Part shown: positions 25,835-34,295 of the stretch, piece after piece
Layout: each line of letters starts with the position of its first letter
Position numbering within the stretch: position 1 is the first letter of the stretch
Assembly: GCF_019583405.1 (NCBI RefSeq)
Contig: NZ_SZUU01000013.1
Span: forward strand, 1 to 64,000
Direction: 5' to 3'
DNA length: 64,000 nt
From: Bacteroides fragilis
GTDB lineage: Bacteria; Bacteroidota; Bacteroidia; Bacteroidales; Bacteroidaceae
Notes under the pieces: model-generated
What the model saw: the letters and a program-made list of their open reading frames with translations, nothing else
Told to the model about the DNA's origin: nothing
Databases searched by the model: none
Translations under genes and position numbers: made by a program

Positions 25835-27271
25835 TTGGGCAGAAAAAACTCCCCGTCCGAAAGAGAGCGGGAATTACACAACCTTATCGCACAATACGAA
25901 GCGGTAAAAGCCAAAAACGAATCGATATACCTGGATGGTGACCAATTGGCCGATATTGCCGATCTATACGCCTCCGAGCGTAAGTTCAAGGAAGCTCAGG
26001 AGGTCATTACATACGGACTCGGACTCCATCCGGGACATACCGACCTCATGGTCGAACAAGCTTACCTGTTTCTGGATCTCAACCACCCCCGGAAAGCCCG
26101 GGAAGTGGCCGATCTTATCACCGACACCTACTCCGCCAACGTAAAATTGCTTTTAGCCGAACTGTTGCTGAACGAAGGCAAGCTGGACGCTGCCGACCAA
26201 ATGCTCGACAGCATAGAAGAGGAAGAGAAAAACGAACTCGGCATCCTGGTCGATGTGGTCTACCTGTATACCGATTTAGGCTATCCGGAAAAAGGTATAC
26301 AGTGGCTTATGCGGGGGATAGAACTATATAAGGACGACGAAGATTTTCTGGCAGCCACCGCCGATTGTTACGGAGCAGCCGGAGCGGCACATATAGAAAA
26401 AGCCACCTTCTTCTACAACAAGCTGATCGACAAGAACCCGTACAACCCGGCTTACTGGGTAGGCCTGGCCAAATGTCAGTTCGCCACCAAAGATTTCGAT
26501 AAGGCCGTAGAATCCTGCGACTTCGCTATCGCAGCTGACGGAGAATTCGGTGAAGCCCATATCATCAAAGCACACAGTCTGTTTCACCTTGAAAATATCG
26601 AAGGAGCCATCGCAGAGTATCAGAAAGCACTGGAATATAAAACGCTCTCTCCCGAATTCACCTACATGTTTATCGGATTGGCTTATGCCCATCAGGAGAA
26701 CTGGGCAGAAGCTTCCGAGAGCTATCGCCTGGCCCTTCAGGCAATCGAAGAGAGCGGTAACGGCTCTTCTCCGTTACTGTCCGATATTTATTCAAACAAA
26801 GCTACCTGCGCCTCCCATCTGGGCGACTCGGCAGAAGCCCACCGCCTTTGCCGGCTGGCCAAGGAACTGGCTCCACAGGATGCGGAGCCCTACTTGCTCG
26901 AAGGACGCATTTATATGGAAGAAAACAACTTCGATCAGGCCCGTGCAGAATGGGCGTTGGCCCTTCGTTATGCCCCCGAAGCCGATACGTGGATGGAAAT
27001 CGGTAACTACAGCCTTGAGTTCCGTATGCTCGAAAATGCCCGTTTTTGCTTCGAGCAAGTATTGGAGGAAGATCCCGAATATCCCAAAGTCTGCGAGCAA
27101 CTGGCTTCTGTATGTCTTGTACTCCAGGACCACGAAGGATTCAGGAAATACAACGAGATGTGTGGCAACTCCATCAATCTCGAGTCACTTCGGAACATGA
27201 TCCTGGAAATGGGAGCGGATGGAGAGCAGATGCTCCGCGAACTGGATGATTTCTTAAAAGACGAAAAATAA
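25835..27271 (+). CDS. tetratricopeptide-repeat protein
   Basis: About 478 aa made almost entirely of TPR helices (for example LADIADLYASERKFKEAQEV, AEASESYRLALQAIEESGNG, PEADTWMEIGNYSLEFRMLE), a protein-interaction scaffold. There is no signal peptide or membrane segment, so it is probably cytoplasmic. The start is uncertain: there is no good ATG, and TTG codons at 25835 (MGRKNSPSERE) or 25823 are the likely initiators. It is flanked on both sides by palindromic repeats. The partner is unknown. Confidence 0.8.
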   Translation: MGRKNSPSERERELHNLIAQYEAVKAKNESIYLDGDQLADIADLYASERKFKEAQEVITYGLGLHPGHTDLMVEQAYLFLDLNHPRKAREVADLITDTYSANVKLLLAELLLNEGKLDAADQMLDSIEEEEKNELGILVDVVYLYTDLGYPEKGIQWLMRGIELYKDDEDFLAATADCYGAAGAAHIEKATFFYNKLIDKNPYNPAYWVGLAKCQFATKDFDKAVESCDFAIAADGEFGEAHIIKAHSLFHLENIEGAIAEYQKALEYKTLSPEFTYMFIGLAYAHQENWAEASESYRLALQAIEESGNGSSPLLSDIYSNKATCASHLGDSAEAHRLCRLAKELAPQDAEPYLLEGRIYMEENNFDQARAEWALALRYAPEADTWMEIGNYSLEFRMLENARFCFEQVLEEDPEYPKVCEQLASVCLVLQDHEGFRKYNEMCGNSINLESLRNMILEMGADGEQMLRELDDFLKDEK

Positions 27272-27278
27272 TCAAGTT

Positions 27279-27552
27279 CACCACAGAGGACGCAGAGGAC
27301 ACAGAGAAATCTTTTTCTTAATAAACTAAGAAACTGTTTGAATTTATCGTCTAATGATTTGAGATGAGTTTTCGCGGCTATTTCGGTTGTTTTATGAGGA
27401 AGATAGCGAGCTATCTGACGATTAAAAGAATCGAAATAGACCGAAAAATCGCTCAAAGCATAGACGAAAGTCAATCAAAAAAGATATTTGTAGAAATTCA
27501 AAACAGTTTCTAAGATAATAAAAACTCTGTGCCCTCTGTGTTACTCTGTGGT
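27279..27552. repeat. dispersed palindromic element, copy 7, split by a MITE-like insertion
   Basis: Left arm CACCACAGAGGACGCAGAGG (27279 on) and right arm ending CTCTGTGTTACTCTGTGGT (to 27552). The spacer is enlarged by an unrelated 189-bp inverted-repeat element. Confidence 0.7.
27326..27514. mobile_element. MITE-like element with about 20-bp terminal inverted repeats
   Basis: The ends CTAAGAAACTGTTTGAATTT and AAATTCAAAACAGTTTCTAAG (right) are inverted copies with one mismatch and one indel. The interior is also partly palindromic (GATAGC/GCTATC; CGGCTATTTCG against CGAAATAGACCG). It has no coding capacity. This looks like a small non-autonomous transposable element inserted in the loop of a palindromic repeat. 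No clear target duplication is seen. Confidence 0.5.
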
Positions 27553-27597
27553 AAATCAAAAACCAAAACTATATTAAATTCAATCTAAATTAAACAA

Positions 27598-28239
27598 ATG
27601 GAATCTGTAGCCTTCATTCAGTGGTGTTTAGACCACCTCAATTACTGGACCATTACACTCTTAATGGCCATTGAAAGTTCTTTTATTCCTTTTCCATCCG
27701 AAGTAGTAGTTCCTCCGGCAGCTTATAAAGCAGCAGTCAACGAAGAGTTGAATATCTACCTGGTAGTGCTCTTTGCCACTTTAGGAGCCAATATCGGCGC
27801 TATCATCAATTACTATCTGGCCCGCTGGCTGGGACGTCCCATCGTCTACAAATTCGCCAACAGCCGTTTCGGACACATGTGCCTGATCGATGAAGCCAAA
27901 GTGCAACATGCCGAAGAATATTTTGACAAGCACGGAGCGCTGTCCACTTTCATCGGCCGTCTGATCCCTGCAGTCCGCCAACTGATTTCCATCCCGGCCG
28001 GACTCGCCCGCATGAAGTTGCACACCTTCCTTATCTACACCACCTTAGGTGCAGGACTATGGAACACCATCCTTGCCGCCATCGGATATTATCTGTCTAC
28101 CGTCCCCGGCATCGAAAGCGAAGAGCAACTGCTTGCCAAAGTAACAGAATACAGCCACGAACTGGGCTATTGCTTCATTGCCATCGGAGTCTTCATCGTC
28201 GGCTTCCTTATCTACAAAGGAATGAAGAAAAAGAAATAG
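27598..28239 (+). CDS. DedA-family membrane protein
   Basis: 213 aa integral membrane protein with the DedA/SNARE-associated signature: ESSFIPFPSEVVVPPAAYKA (about 24-43) and FIGRLIPAVRQLISIPAGLARM (about 118-139) with the conserved Arg residues. Relatives act in lipid-carrier recycling and envelope homeostasis. Five or so hydrophobic segments are visible, and the C-terminus is lysine-rich (KGMKKKK). No operon partner. Confidence 0.9.
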   Translation: MESVAFIQWCLDHLNYWTITLLMAIESSFIPFPSEVVVPPAAYKAAVNEELNIYLVVLFATLGANIGAIINYYLARWLGRPIVYKFANSRFGHMCLIDEAKVQHAEEYFDKHGALSTFIGRLIPAVRQLISIPAGLARMKLHTFLIYTTLGAGLWNTILAAIGYYLSTVPGIESEEQLLAKVTEYSHELGYCFIAIGVFIVGFLIYKGMKKKK

Positions 28240-28264
28240 TGCCTCCACAGCAAGAATCAGCATT

Positions 28265-28423
28265 CACCACAGAGTAACACAGAGCAACACAGAGTGAACT
28301 TAATCTATCGATAACGAATGGCAGTGAACTCTAAGAACTCTGTATTACTCTGTATTACTCTCTATCACTCTCTACTCTCTATCACCCGATATTACTCCGT
28401 GAGACTCCATGTTACTCTGTGGT
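28265..28423. repeat. dispersed palindromic element, copy 8 (expanded right arm)
   Basis: Left arm CACCACAGAGTAACACAGAG, right arm a longer, decayed series of TATTACTCTG and TATCACTCTC-like units ending TGTTACTCTGTGGT. Its spacer (AACTTAATC..AACGAATG) resembles that of copy 9. Confidence 0.75.
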
Positions 28424-28608
28424 AAAACTCCGCCTTCATCCCTCCCTCAAAAAAAAACTTTCTTTTTTTCCTCTTCCATGCAGTATCTTTATATTCCCTG
28501 CATTTACTTATTGTACGTACACCAAACCAGTTAATCAACAATTCATCAAAAAACAAATCCTAGGCCTTACAGTTGGTTGATGAACGACTGATTTATGTAA
28601 CAAATTTA

Positions 28609-29247
28609 ATGTTTAAGAAAATGAAAAAAGAATTTAATCTATCCAAGCTTTTTTATGCTTTTGCGATTGCTTTTTCAGTGGTAACCTTGTCTTCTTGTGA
28701 CAACGATGACAACTCTCCGCTCCCTCCTCCGTCGACCAATGACGTGGCAGGCACCTATAACGGAAAAGTACTGATCACCCAAATTACTCCTCTTGCAGGC
28801 AGAGAGAATGCCGGCGAAGGTGAAACTCCCAAGGGACAGGATGTCAATGCGACAGTAAAGAATGATACCGTTTTCTTCGACAAATTGCCGGTTGACGACC
28901 TTATCATCTCTATTGTGGGTAAAGACAAAGCAGAAGCCATTATCAAAGCCATTGGTGACGTGAAGTACAAAGTAGGTTACAAACCGGCTCTCAATACAGA
29001 GAAAGACAGTATCTACCTTGCGTTTGACCCGAAACCGCTGACTATCCAGTTGCCCTCTGCCGTAGAAGGTGGAAAAGACCAAACCGTAACCGTAACCGTA
29101 ACCATTTCTTCTCCGGAAAAAGGCAGCTTCGCTTACAAAAACAATCAGTTGAAGATGAAGCTCGTTGCCGACGAGATTAAACTGGCAGATGTGGTTATAC
29201 CGACTTCTAAAGTACAGTTCGACTTCGATATGACTAAAAAGAAGTAA
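28609..29247 (+). CDS. lipoprotein, DUF4840-like
   Basis: Putative lipoprotein of 212 aa. The signal is MFKKMKKEFNLSKLFYAFAI followed by a lipobox ending LSSC; a second ATG at 28621 (MKKEF) is equally possible. The mature part begins with an Asp/Asn/Pro-rich linker, then a beta-rich domain (VAGTYNGKVLITQI; FDPKPLTIQLPSAVEGG; DQTVTVTVTISSPEKG). I associate it with the Bacteroides DUF4840 lipoproteins from the overall pattern only. Function unknown. It stands alone, closed by a bidirectional terminator. Confidence 0.7.
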   Translation: MFKKMKKEFNLSKLFYAFAIAFSVVTLSSCDNDDNSPLPPPSTNDVAGTYNGKVLITQITPLAGRENAGEGETPKGQDVNATVKNDTVFFDKLPVDDLIISIVGKDKAEAIIKAIGDVKYKVGYKPALNTEKDSIYLAFDPKPLTIQLPSAVEGGKDQTVTVTVTISSPEKGSFAYKNNQLKMKLVADEIKLADVVIPTSKVQFDFDMTKKK

Positions 29248-29258
29248 CAATCCCACAT

Positions 29259-29310
29259 GAAAAAGTCCGTGTTCCCACCTCCTTGGAGTGAACACGGACT
29301 TTGTTTTTTC
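29259..29310. terminator. bidirectional intrinsic terminator
   Basis: Stem AAAGTCCGTGTTC against GAACACGGACTTT (13 bp) around a 15-nt loop, with a T-run on the right and A-run on the left. It lies between the convergent lipoprotein and tpx genes and should serve both. Confidence 0.85.
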
Positions 29311-29331
29311 CTAAATCTTCTCCTACACAGA

Positions 29332-29832
29332 TTATTTCACGGCAGCCAGTGCCTTTTCATAATCAGGTTCCTGAGTAATCTCCGGAACAAGTTCCGTATA
29401 AGCCACTTTCCCGTCTTTTCCTATCACTACCACCGCACGTGCCAGCAATCCGGCAAGCGGTCCGTCGGCCATTCTCACTCCATAGCTTTCGTCAAAGTCC
29501 GAGAAACGGAAATCGGACAATGGAATCACGTTTTCAATGCCTTCCGTCGTGCAGAAGCGTCCCTGAGCGAACGGCAAGTCTTTCGAAATGGCCAATACCA
29601 CCGTGTCCTTTAATCCCGCTGCCATCTTATTGAATTTACGCACCGAAGTAGCACAGACACCGGTATCCATACTCGGGAAAATATTCAGAACTATATTTTT
29701 ACCTTTCAAATCTTTTAGTGAGAAAGAAGATAAATCACTTTTCACCAGCTCAAAATCGGGAGCCACCTTTCCAACCTGTATAAATTCGCCAATCAGCTTT
29801 ACCGGTTGTCCTTTGAAATTTGTTGTTGCCAT
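29332..29832 (-). CDS. tpx: thiol peroxidase
   Basis: Atypical 2-Cys peroxiredoxin that reduces hydroperoxides (166 aa). The peroxidatic Cys is in MDTGVCATSVRKF (about residue 60) and the resolving Cys in AQGRFCTTEGIENV (about 94). The thioredoxin-like fold begins KVAPDFELVKSDL. Cytoplasmic or periplasmic location is not indicated, since there is no signal peptide. Confidence 0.93.
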   Translation of the reverse strand: MATTNFKGQPVKLIGEFIQVGKVAPDFELVKSDLSSFSLKDLKGKNIVLNIFPSMDTGVCATSVRKFNKMAAGLKDTVVLAISKDLPFAQGRFCTTEGIENVIPLSDFRFSDFDESYGVRMADGPLAGLLARAVVVIGKDGKVAYTELVPEITQEPDYEKALAAVK

Positions 29833-29924
29833 AATTGTTATCTCTAAGTTTTATTTACTATATTCTAAACAATCGGTACGCTTACTTTGTTCACGTGGGA
29901 CAATAATCTAAAAATAGAATTGAT

Positions 29925-30506
29925 ATGAAAACTTTATTCGACGAGATGGAACACGCAGTAAAAAACTGGTGGTTATCTCTTATCTTAGGTATTCTGTACA
30001 TCATCGTGGCTCTCTGCCTGCTGTTTGCACCGGGAAGCAGTTACATTGCCCTCAGCGTTATCTTCAGCATCTCCATGCTGATCAGTGGTATTATCGAAAT
30101 CATCTTTTCCATCAGCAACCGGCGAAGCATCTCGTCCTGGGGATGGTATCTCGCAGGAGGTATTATCGACCTGATCTTAGGTATTTACCTGGTAGCTTAT
30201 CCATTGCTCAGCATGGAAGTCATACCGTTCATTGTCGCTTTCTGGATGATGTTCCGCGGTTTCTCCGCCACAGGCTATTCCATGGACCTGAAACGTTATG
30301 GAACCCGTGAGTGGGGATGGTACATGGGCTTCGGCATCCTTGCCATCATTTGTTCGCTGATCATCCTCTGGCAACCGGCCGTAGGCGCACTCTACGTTGT
30401 ATATATGCTGGCATTCACCTTCCTGATCATCGGTTTCTTCCGGGTCATGCTCTCCTTCGAACTGAAAAGCCTTCATAAACGATCATCGACGATGAACGGT
30501 AAATAA
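29925..30506 (+). CDS. HdeD-like (DUF308) membrane protein
   Basis: 193 aa with six hydrophobic segments in pairs (LSLILGILYIIVALCLLFAP, SYIALSVIFSISMLISGIIE, WGWYLAGGIIDLILGIYLVA, MGFGILAIICSLIILWQPAV and others). This repeat of two-helix DUF308 units is that of HdeD, an acid-resistance membrane protein of enteric bacteria. The role in Bacteroides is unproven. It is divergent from tpx and convergent with the invertase. Confidence 0.82.
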   Translation: MKTLFDEMEHAVKNWWLSLILGILYIIVALCLLFAPGSSYIALSVIFSISMLISGIIEIIFSISNRRSISSWGWYLAGGIIDLILGIYLVAYPLLSMEVIPFIVAFWMMFRGFSATGYSMDLKRYGTREWGWYMGFGILAIICSLIILWQPAVGALYVVYMLAFTFLIIGFFRVMLSFELKSLHKRSSTMNGK

Positions 30507-30529
30507 TAAACAGTGAATGAACTCATATT

Positions 30530-30662
30530 CACCACAGTTTCACCACAGAGTACACAGAGTACAGAGAGAGAACTTCATCCATTCACAACGAATGACAATG
30601 CGTTCTCTTACTCTCTCTTCCCCCTATTAAAACCTCTGTGTACTCCGTGTACTCTGTGGTGA
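30530..30662. repeat. dispersed palindromic element, copy 9
   Basis: Left side CACCACAGTTTCACCACAGA with TACACAGAG units, right arm CTCTGTGTACTCCGTGTACT ending CTGTGGTGA. It lies between convergent genes. Its spacer is similar to that of copy 8. Confidence 0.75.
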
Positions 30663-30673
30663 ATCCCTGTTCA

Positions 30674-31267
30674 CTAATACATCGTTTTCATGAACCGGAA
30701 CAATGTTGTTCTGGACACCCCCATTTTTTCCGCCAGTTCCGAGTAAGTAGTTCCTTTGTCAAGTTCTCTGGTTAGTACCCGCTTGTTGGCACTCAGCAAT
30801 TTAATTTTAGGCGTATCCCCCTTTCTTCTGCCTAAAGTCATTCCTTCCTGTTTTCTACGTGCAAGTGCTTCTTTGGTACGCATCGAAATCAGGTTCCTTT
30901 CGATTTCCGCCATCAGCCCGAATGCAAATCCCAGCACCTTACTGTTGATGTCGTCCTGAAACACATAGCCTTCTTTGGTGCTGTAAAGCACCACCTGCCT
31001 TTTGATACAGAAATTCAGGATAGTCATAATTTCGAGCAATGTACGGCTCAGCCTCGAAATCTCCGTTACAATCAGTGTATCCCCCGGGTGCATCCTTTTC
31101 AGTAATTCTGATAATTTCCTGTCTTTTGTGCTTACGCTTCCACTGATAGTCTCTGTGTACCACTTGTCGATCGACAATCCATTTTTCTCTGCAAATCGCA
31201 AAATCTCTTCTTTCTGATTAGCTAAAAACTGTTTTTCCGTACTTACTCTCAAATAAGCTATTACCAT
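30674..31267 (-). CDS. mpi: Mpi-like serine site-specific DNA invertase
   Basis: Serine recombinase of the resolvase/invertase family, 197 aa. The nucleophile is Ser9 in YLRVSTEKQ; the active-site Arg lies in VTEISRLSRTLLEI; helix E follows (FGLMAEIERNLISMRTKEAL), and the C-terminal helix-turn-helix is TYSELAEKMGVSRTTLFRFM. In B. fragilis the invertase Mpi flips many capsule promoters across the genome; this gene looks like it by sequence and by position beside the EPS locus, as I recall it. It is divergent from the tyrosine recombinase. Confidence 0.85.
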   Translation of the reverse strand: MVIAYLRVSTEKQFLANQKEEILRFAEKNGLSIDKWYTETISGSVSTKDRKLSELLKRMHPGDTLIVTEISRLSRTLLEIMTILNFCIKRQVVLYSTKEGYVFQDDINSKVLGFAFGLMAEIERNLISMRTKEALARRKQEGMTLGRRKGDTPKIKLLSANKRVLTRELDKGTTYSELAEKMGVSRTTLFRFMKTMY

Positions 31268-31502
31268 AATTTCATGTTTTTAATTGATTAATACACCACG
31301 AAAGAACGGCTATTCATCCAAATTCGGGACACTTTTTCACTCTCCTTTTTCATCGGACCATTTGGGTATTTATGACACTTTCATTCGTCTATACTTTATG
31401 GCTATTGATTTTTTACTAATTTCCTGCAAATTTTCTGCCTTACCGCTCAAAATCTTTTTTATTAGAATCATTGTTGTTGAACACACTAAAAAAAACAAGA
31501 AA

Positions 31503-32423
31503 ATGGAAATTGAAAAGTTCATTAAATCTTTAGCCAAGAAGGCAAAGTTAAGTGGCCGTTACAGTACAGCCAACACTTACATTTACACCCTGCACAGTTA
31601 TCAGAAGTTTGCAGGAAAAGATTCACTTACTTTTGAAGAGATCACTCCCGAGAGCATCAAGGAGTACGAGCAGTATTTGTTTCTGAGTGGGAAAAGACAT
31701 AATACGATCTCACTCTATATGCGCATGTTACGCTCCATTTGCAATCAGGCCATCGAGCAAAACCTGGCTTCACTCAATACACGGGAGTTGTTCGAGAACG
31801 TTTTCATCGGCAACGAACCCACAGCCAAGCGGGCTATTTCGCCTTCCATCATCTCCCGCCTGCTGGAAGCCGATCTGGGGAAGAACAGTAAGCTCGATTT
31901 TGCCCGCGACCTCTTCTTGCTGAGTTTCTATCTGCGTGGAATTCCATTCGTCGACCTGGTACACCTGCGCAAAACAGACCTAAAAGAAAAAACACTGGTC
32001 TACTTCCGTCAGAAAACAGGACAGCAACTAACAGTCATCATAGAAAGCTGTGCTAAAGCCATCTTCCGGAAATATGCACCACTCTGTGCAGACTCCATCT
32101 ATCTGCTACCGGTCATCAATGCATCCGGTGAAGAGGGGCATAAACAATACCGGAGCGCACTGAGAGTATATAACAAACGGCTCAACAGGATATCTGAAAT
32201 ACTTAAACTAAAAACCCCGCTCACTTCTTATGTAGCCCGCCATAGCTGGGCCACCACAGCTTTGCAGAAAGGGGTTCCGGTTTCAGTGATCAGTGCCGGC
32301 ATGGGACATGCTTCGGAAAAGGTGACATATATTTATCTGGCTTCTTTTGATAATAAAACACTGAGTAATGCGAATAAAAAAGTAATTGCTGCCGTGAGAC
32401 TAAAGAAGGAAGAAGAAGAGTGA
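31503..32423 (+). CDS. tsr19: tyrosine recombinase, likely inverting the adjacent EPS promoter
   Basis: Phage-integrase-type recombinase of 306 aa from the ATG at 31503; an ORF start at 31284 adds 73 non-conserved residues. The N-terminal core-binding domain includes SGRYSTANTYIYTLHSYQKF. The catalytic residues seen are Arg in FYLRGIPFVDLVHL, His-x-x-Arg region YVARHSWATTAL, His in GMGHASEKV, and the Tyr nucleophile (about 278) in TYIYLASF. The inverted repeats start nine bases after its stop codon. I recall the B. fragilis gene in this place as tsr19, the EPS-promoter invertase. With the promoter in the present direction, transcription would run antisense into this gene's 3' end. Confidence 0.85.
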   Translation: MEIEKFIKSLAKKAKLSGRYSTANTYIYTLHSYQKFAGKDSLTFEEITPESIKEYEQYLFLSGKRHNTISLYMRMLRSICNQAIEQNLASLNTRELFENVFIGNEPTAKRAISPSIISRLLEADLGKNSKLDFARDLFLLSFYLRGIPFVDLVHLRKTDLKEKTLVYFRQKTGQQLTVIIESCAKAIFRKYAPLCADSIYLLPVINASGEEGHKQYRSALRVYNKRLNRISEILKLKTPLTSYVARHSWATTALQKGVPVSVISAGMGHASEKVTYIYLASFDNKTLSNANKKVIAAVRLKKEEEE

Positions 32424-32431
32424 TAGAAATC

Positions 32432-32459
32432 GTTCTCTTACTTATTAGGTAATAGAACA
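32432..32459 (+). repeat. left 28-bp inverted repeat (recombination site)
   Basis: Begins GTTCTCTTACTTATTAGGTA and ends ATAGAACA; exact reverse complement of 32775-32802. Confidence 0.9.
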
Positions 32460-32744
32460 GATTTGTTTGTTTTATCGCTGCAAAAGTAGAGATAAAAATT
32501 GAAATGTCATAAACAAAATGATAATTTCTTTTCTAATAAATTGGATAATTATCAATTGAAATATCAGTTTGAAATAATTTATTCATATAATAGAAAGATT
32601 AGTCATAATTCCTGTTTGATGTAATTACTCAAACAGGAGTTAACAATTTGCAATAATTTTACATTGTAGTTATATAAGTTTCCCTCCGTTTTATATTTAG
32701 TTAACCTCTCCAAGCCATATTTTATATCTTTTCGTCATTCTACA

Positions 32745-32765
32745 TTCTATTACCTAATAAGTAAG
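32745..32765 (-). repeat. extra 21-bp copy of the recombination site
   Basis: TTCTATTACCTAATAAGTAA plus G, identical to 32777-32797 in the same direction, 32 bp apart. It is not part of the outer pair. It may be a second crossover site or a recombinase binding site. Confidence 0.8.
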
Positions 32766-32774
32766 GGATCGCTT

Positions 32775-32802
32775 TGTTCTATTACCTAATAAGTAAGAGA
32801 AC
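32775..32802 (-). repeat. right 28-bp inverted repeat (recombination site)
   Basis: TGTTCTATTACCTAATAAGT followed by AAGAGAAC; exact reverse complement of the left repeat. It lies 78 bp before the first EPS gene. Confidence 0.9.
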
Positions 32803-32880
32803 AAATTGCAATGCACACAGCAAGATGATAGTTATCCAAGCATTAACAACAACTATCGCAAACATTTCTAAAAGTATAGT

Positions 32881-34284
32881 ATGAAACAGGTATTGCGATT
32901 CAATAAAGTTATAAAAAGGATTGTATTCACCGGAGACTTAATTCTCTTGAATGGCACCTTTCTGTCCTTGTACGCTCTATTGGGAAGCAGATTTTTTGCA
33001 GATCCATTTACTCATTCACTTCCCCAAGTATTGGTATTACTCAATTTATGCTATCTGGTTATCAATATATCTTCCGGCATCATACTGCATCGCCGTGTAG
33101 TGCGTCCCGAACAAATCGTATGGCGTGCCTTACGCAACAGTGCGGGACATGCCTTGTTTTTTTCCTGTGCACTCACCTTTGGAAACTTCGGCACCCTTTC
33201 CGCCCGTTTTTTCTTACTGTTCTACATTGCGTTCACTCTCCTGCTGGTTTGTTACCGGTTATTGTTCCGCAGGCTCTTGAAATGCTACCGCAAGCATGAA
33301 GGAAACTCCCGCAGCATCATTCTCGTGGGCAGCAACAGTAACATCATCGAACTCTACCATCAAATGACGGACGACGTCACTTCCGGATTTCGTGTCATCG
33401 GCTACTTCGACGACCAGCCCGGCAACCGCTTTCCCAAAAAGGTGAGCTACCTGGGACACCCCGACAAGGTGGTAGACCGCCTGAAACAGGGAGGAATCGA
33501 ACAGGTATATTGCTGCCTGCCCTCGGCTCGCAGCGAAGAGATTCTCCCCATCATCGATTATTGCGAAAATCACCTGATACGCTTTTTCAGCGTCCCCAAC
33601 GTGCGCAGTTATCTCAAGCGCCGCATGTACTTCGAACTCCTGGGCAACGTACCCGTACTCTGTATCCGTCAGGAACCGCTCAGTTTCGCCGAGAATCGAT
33701 TCAGGAAGCGTGTGTTCGACATCGCTTTCTCGCTCTTGTTTCTTTGCACACTCTTCCCCGTTATCTATATCATCGTCGGGCTGACCATCAAAATCACCTC
33801 ACCGGGCCCCATCCTCTTCAAGCAGAGGCGAAGCGGAGAAGACGGACGGGAATTCTGGTGCTACAAGTTCCGCTCCATGAAAGTAAACACGCAGAGCGAC
33901 ACCCTGCAAGCCACTTTGCACGATCCGCGTAAAACCCGCTTCGGCAACTTTTTGCGTAAAAGCAGCATCGACGAACTTCCGCAATTCATCAACGTACTGT
34001 TGGGTGACATGTCGGTAGTAGGCCCCCGCCCACACATGCTGAAACATACGGAACAATACTCACAACTGATCAACCAATACATGGTCCGCCACTTCGTGAA
34101 ACCGGGCGTCACCGGCTGGGCGCAAGTCACCGGTTTCCGCGGCGAAACTCACGAACTGTGGCAAATGGAAGGCCGTGTGCAACGGGACATCTGGTACATC
34201 GAGCACTGGACCTTCATGCTCGATCTATATATTATATATAAAACCGTAAGAAATGCGTTAGAAGGAGAAAAAGAAGCTTATTAA
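32881..34284 (+). CDS. polyprenyl glycosylphosphotransferase that starts the EPS repeat unit
   Basis: WcaJ/WbaP-type enzyme of 467 aa that transfers a sugar-1-phosphate to undecaprenyl phosphate in the inner membrane. Four N-terminal hydrophobic segments, a central CoA/NAD-binding-like domain (SIILVGSNSNIIELYHQM) and the C-terminal catalytic domain: SPGPILFKQRRSGEDGREFW, YKFRSMKVN, FLRKSSIDELPQFINVLLGD, MSVVGPRPHML and PGVTGWAQVTGFRGE. First gene after the invertible promoter. Which sugar it uses is not evident. Confidence 0.92.
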   Translation: MKQVLRFNKVIKRIVFTGDLILLNGTFLSLYALLGSRFFADPFTHSLPQVLVLLNLCYLVINISSGIILHRRVVRPEQIVWRALRNSAGHALFFSCALTFGNFGTLSARFFLLFYIAFTLLLVCYRLLFRRLLKCYRKHEGNSRSIILVGSNSNIIELYHQMTDDVTSGFRVIGYFDDQPGNRFPKKVSYLGHPDKVVDRLKQGGIEQVYCCLPSARSEEILPIIDYCENHLIRFFSVPNVRSYLKRRMYFELLGNVPVLCIRQEPLSFAENRFRKRVFDIAFSLLFLCTLFPVIYIIVGLTIKITSPGPILFKQRRSGEDGREFWCYKFRSMKVNTQSDTLQATLHDPRKTRFGNFLRKSSIDELPQFINVLLGDMSVVGPRPHMLKHTEQYSQLINQYMVRHFVKPGVTGWAQVTGFRGETHELWQMEGRVQRDIWYIEHWTFMLDLYIIYKTVRNALEGEKEAY

Positions 34285-34295
34285 AACAAAGGGTT

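Larger units (their letters stand above)
32432..32802. promoter_or_regulatory. invertible promoter segment of the EPS locus
   Basis: A 315-bp segment bounded by perfect 28-bp inverted repeats at 32432-32459 and 32775-32802. The only perfect -7 box inside is TACTTTTG on the minus strand (32481-32488), pointing left away from the EPS genes; TTTG lies 25 bp upstream of it, longer than usual. After inversion that box would be at about 32746-32753, pointing right and giving a leader of about 120 nt. Also inside are a 9-10-bp dyad at 32611-32637 and an extra copy of the repeat (32745-32765). Confidence 0.85.

Noticed and set aside
31284..31502. 73-residue N-terminal extension of the tyrosine recombinase
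   Set aside because: Composition is unlike a recombinase N-terminus, and the family start fits the ATG at 31503.
32611..32637. Terminator inside the invertible segment
   Set aside because: It is a good stem-loop (CCTGTTTGA/TCAAACAGG) but has no U-tract on either strand; more likely an operator or accessory site.
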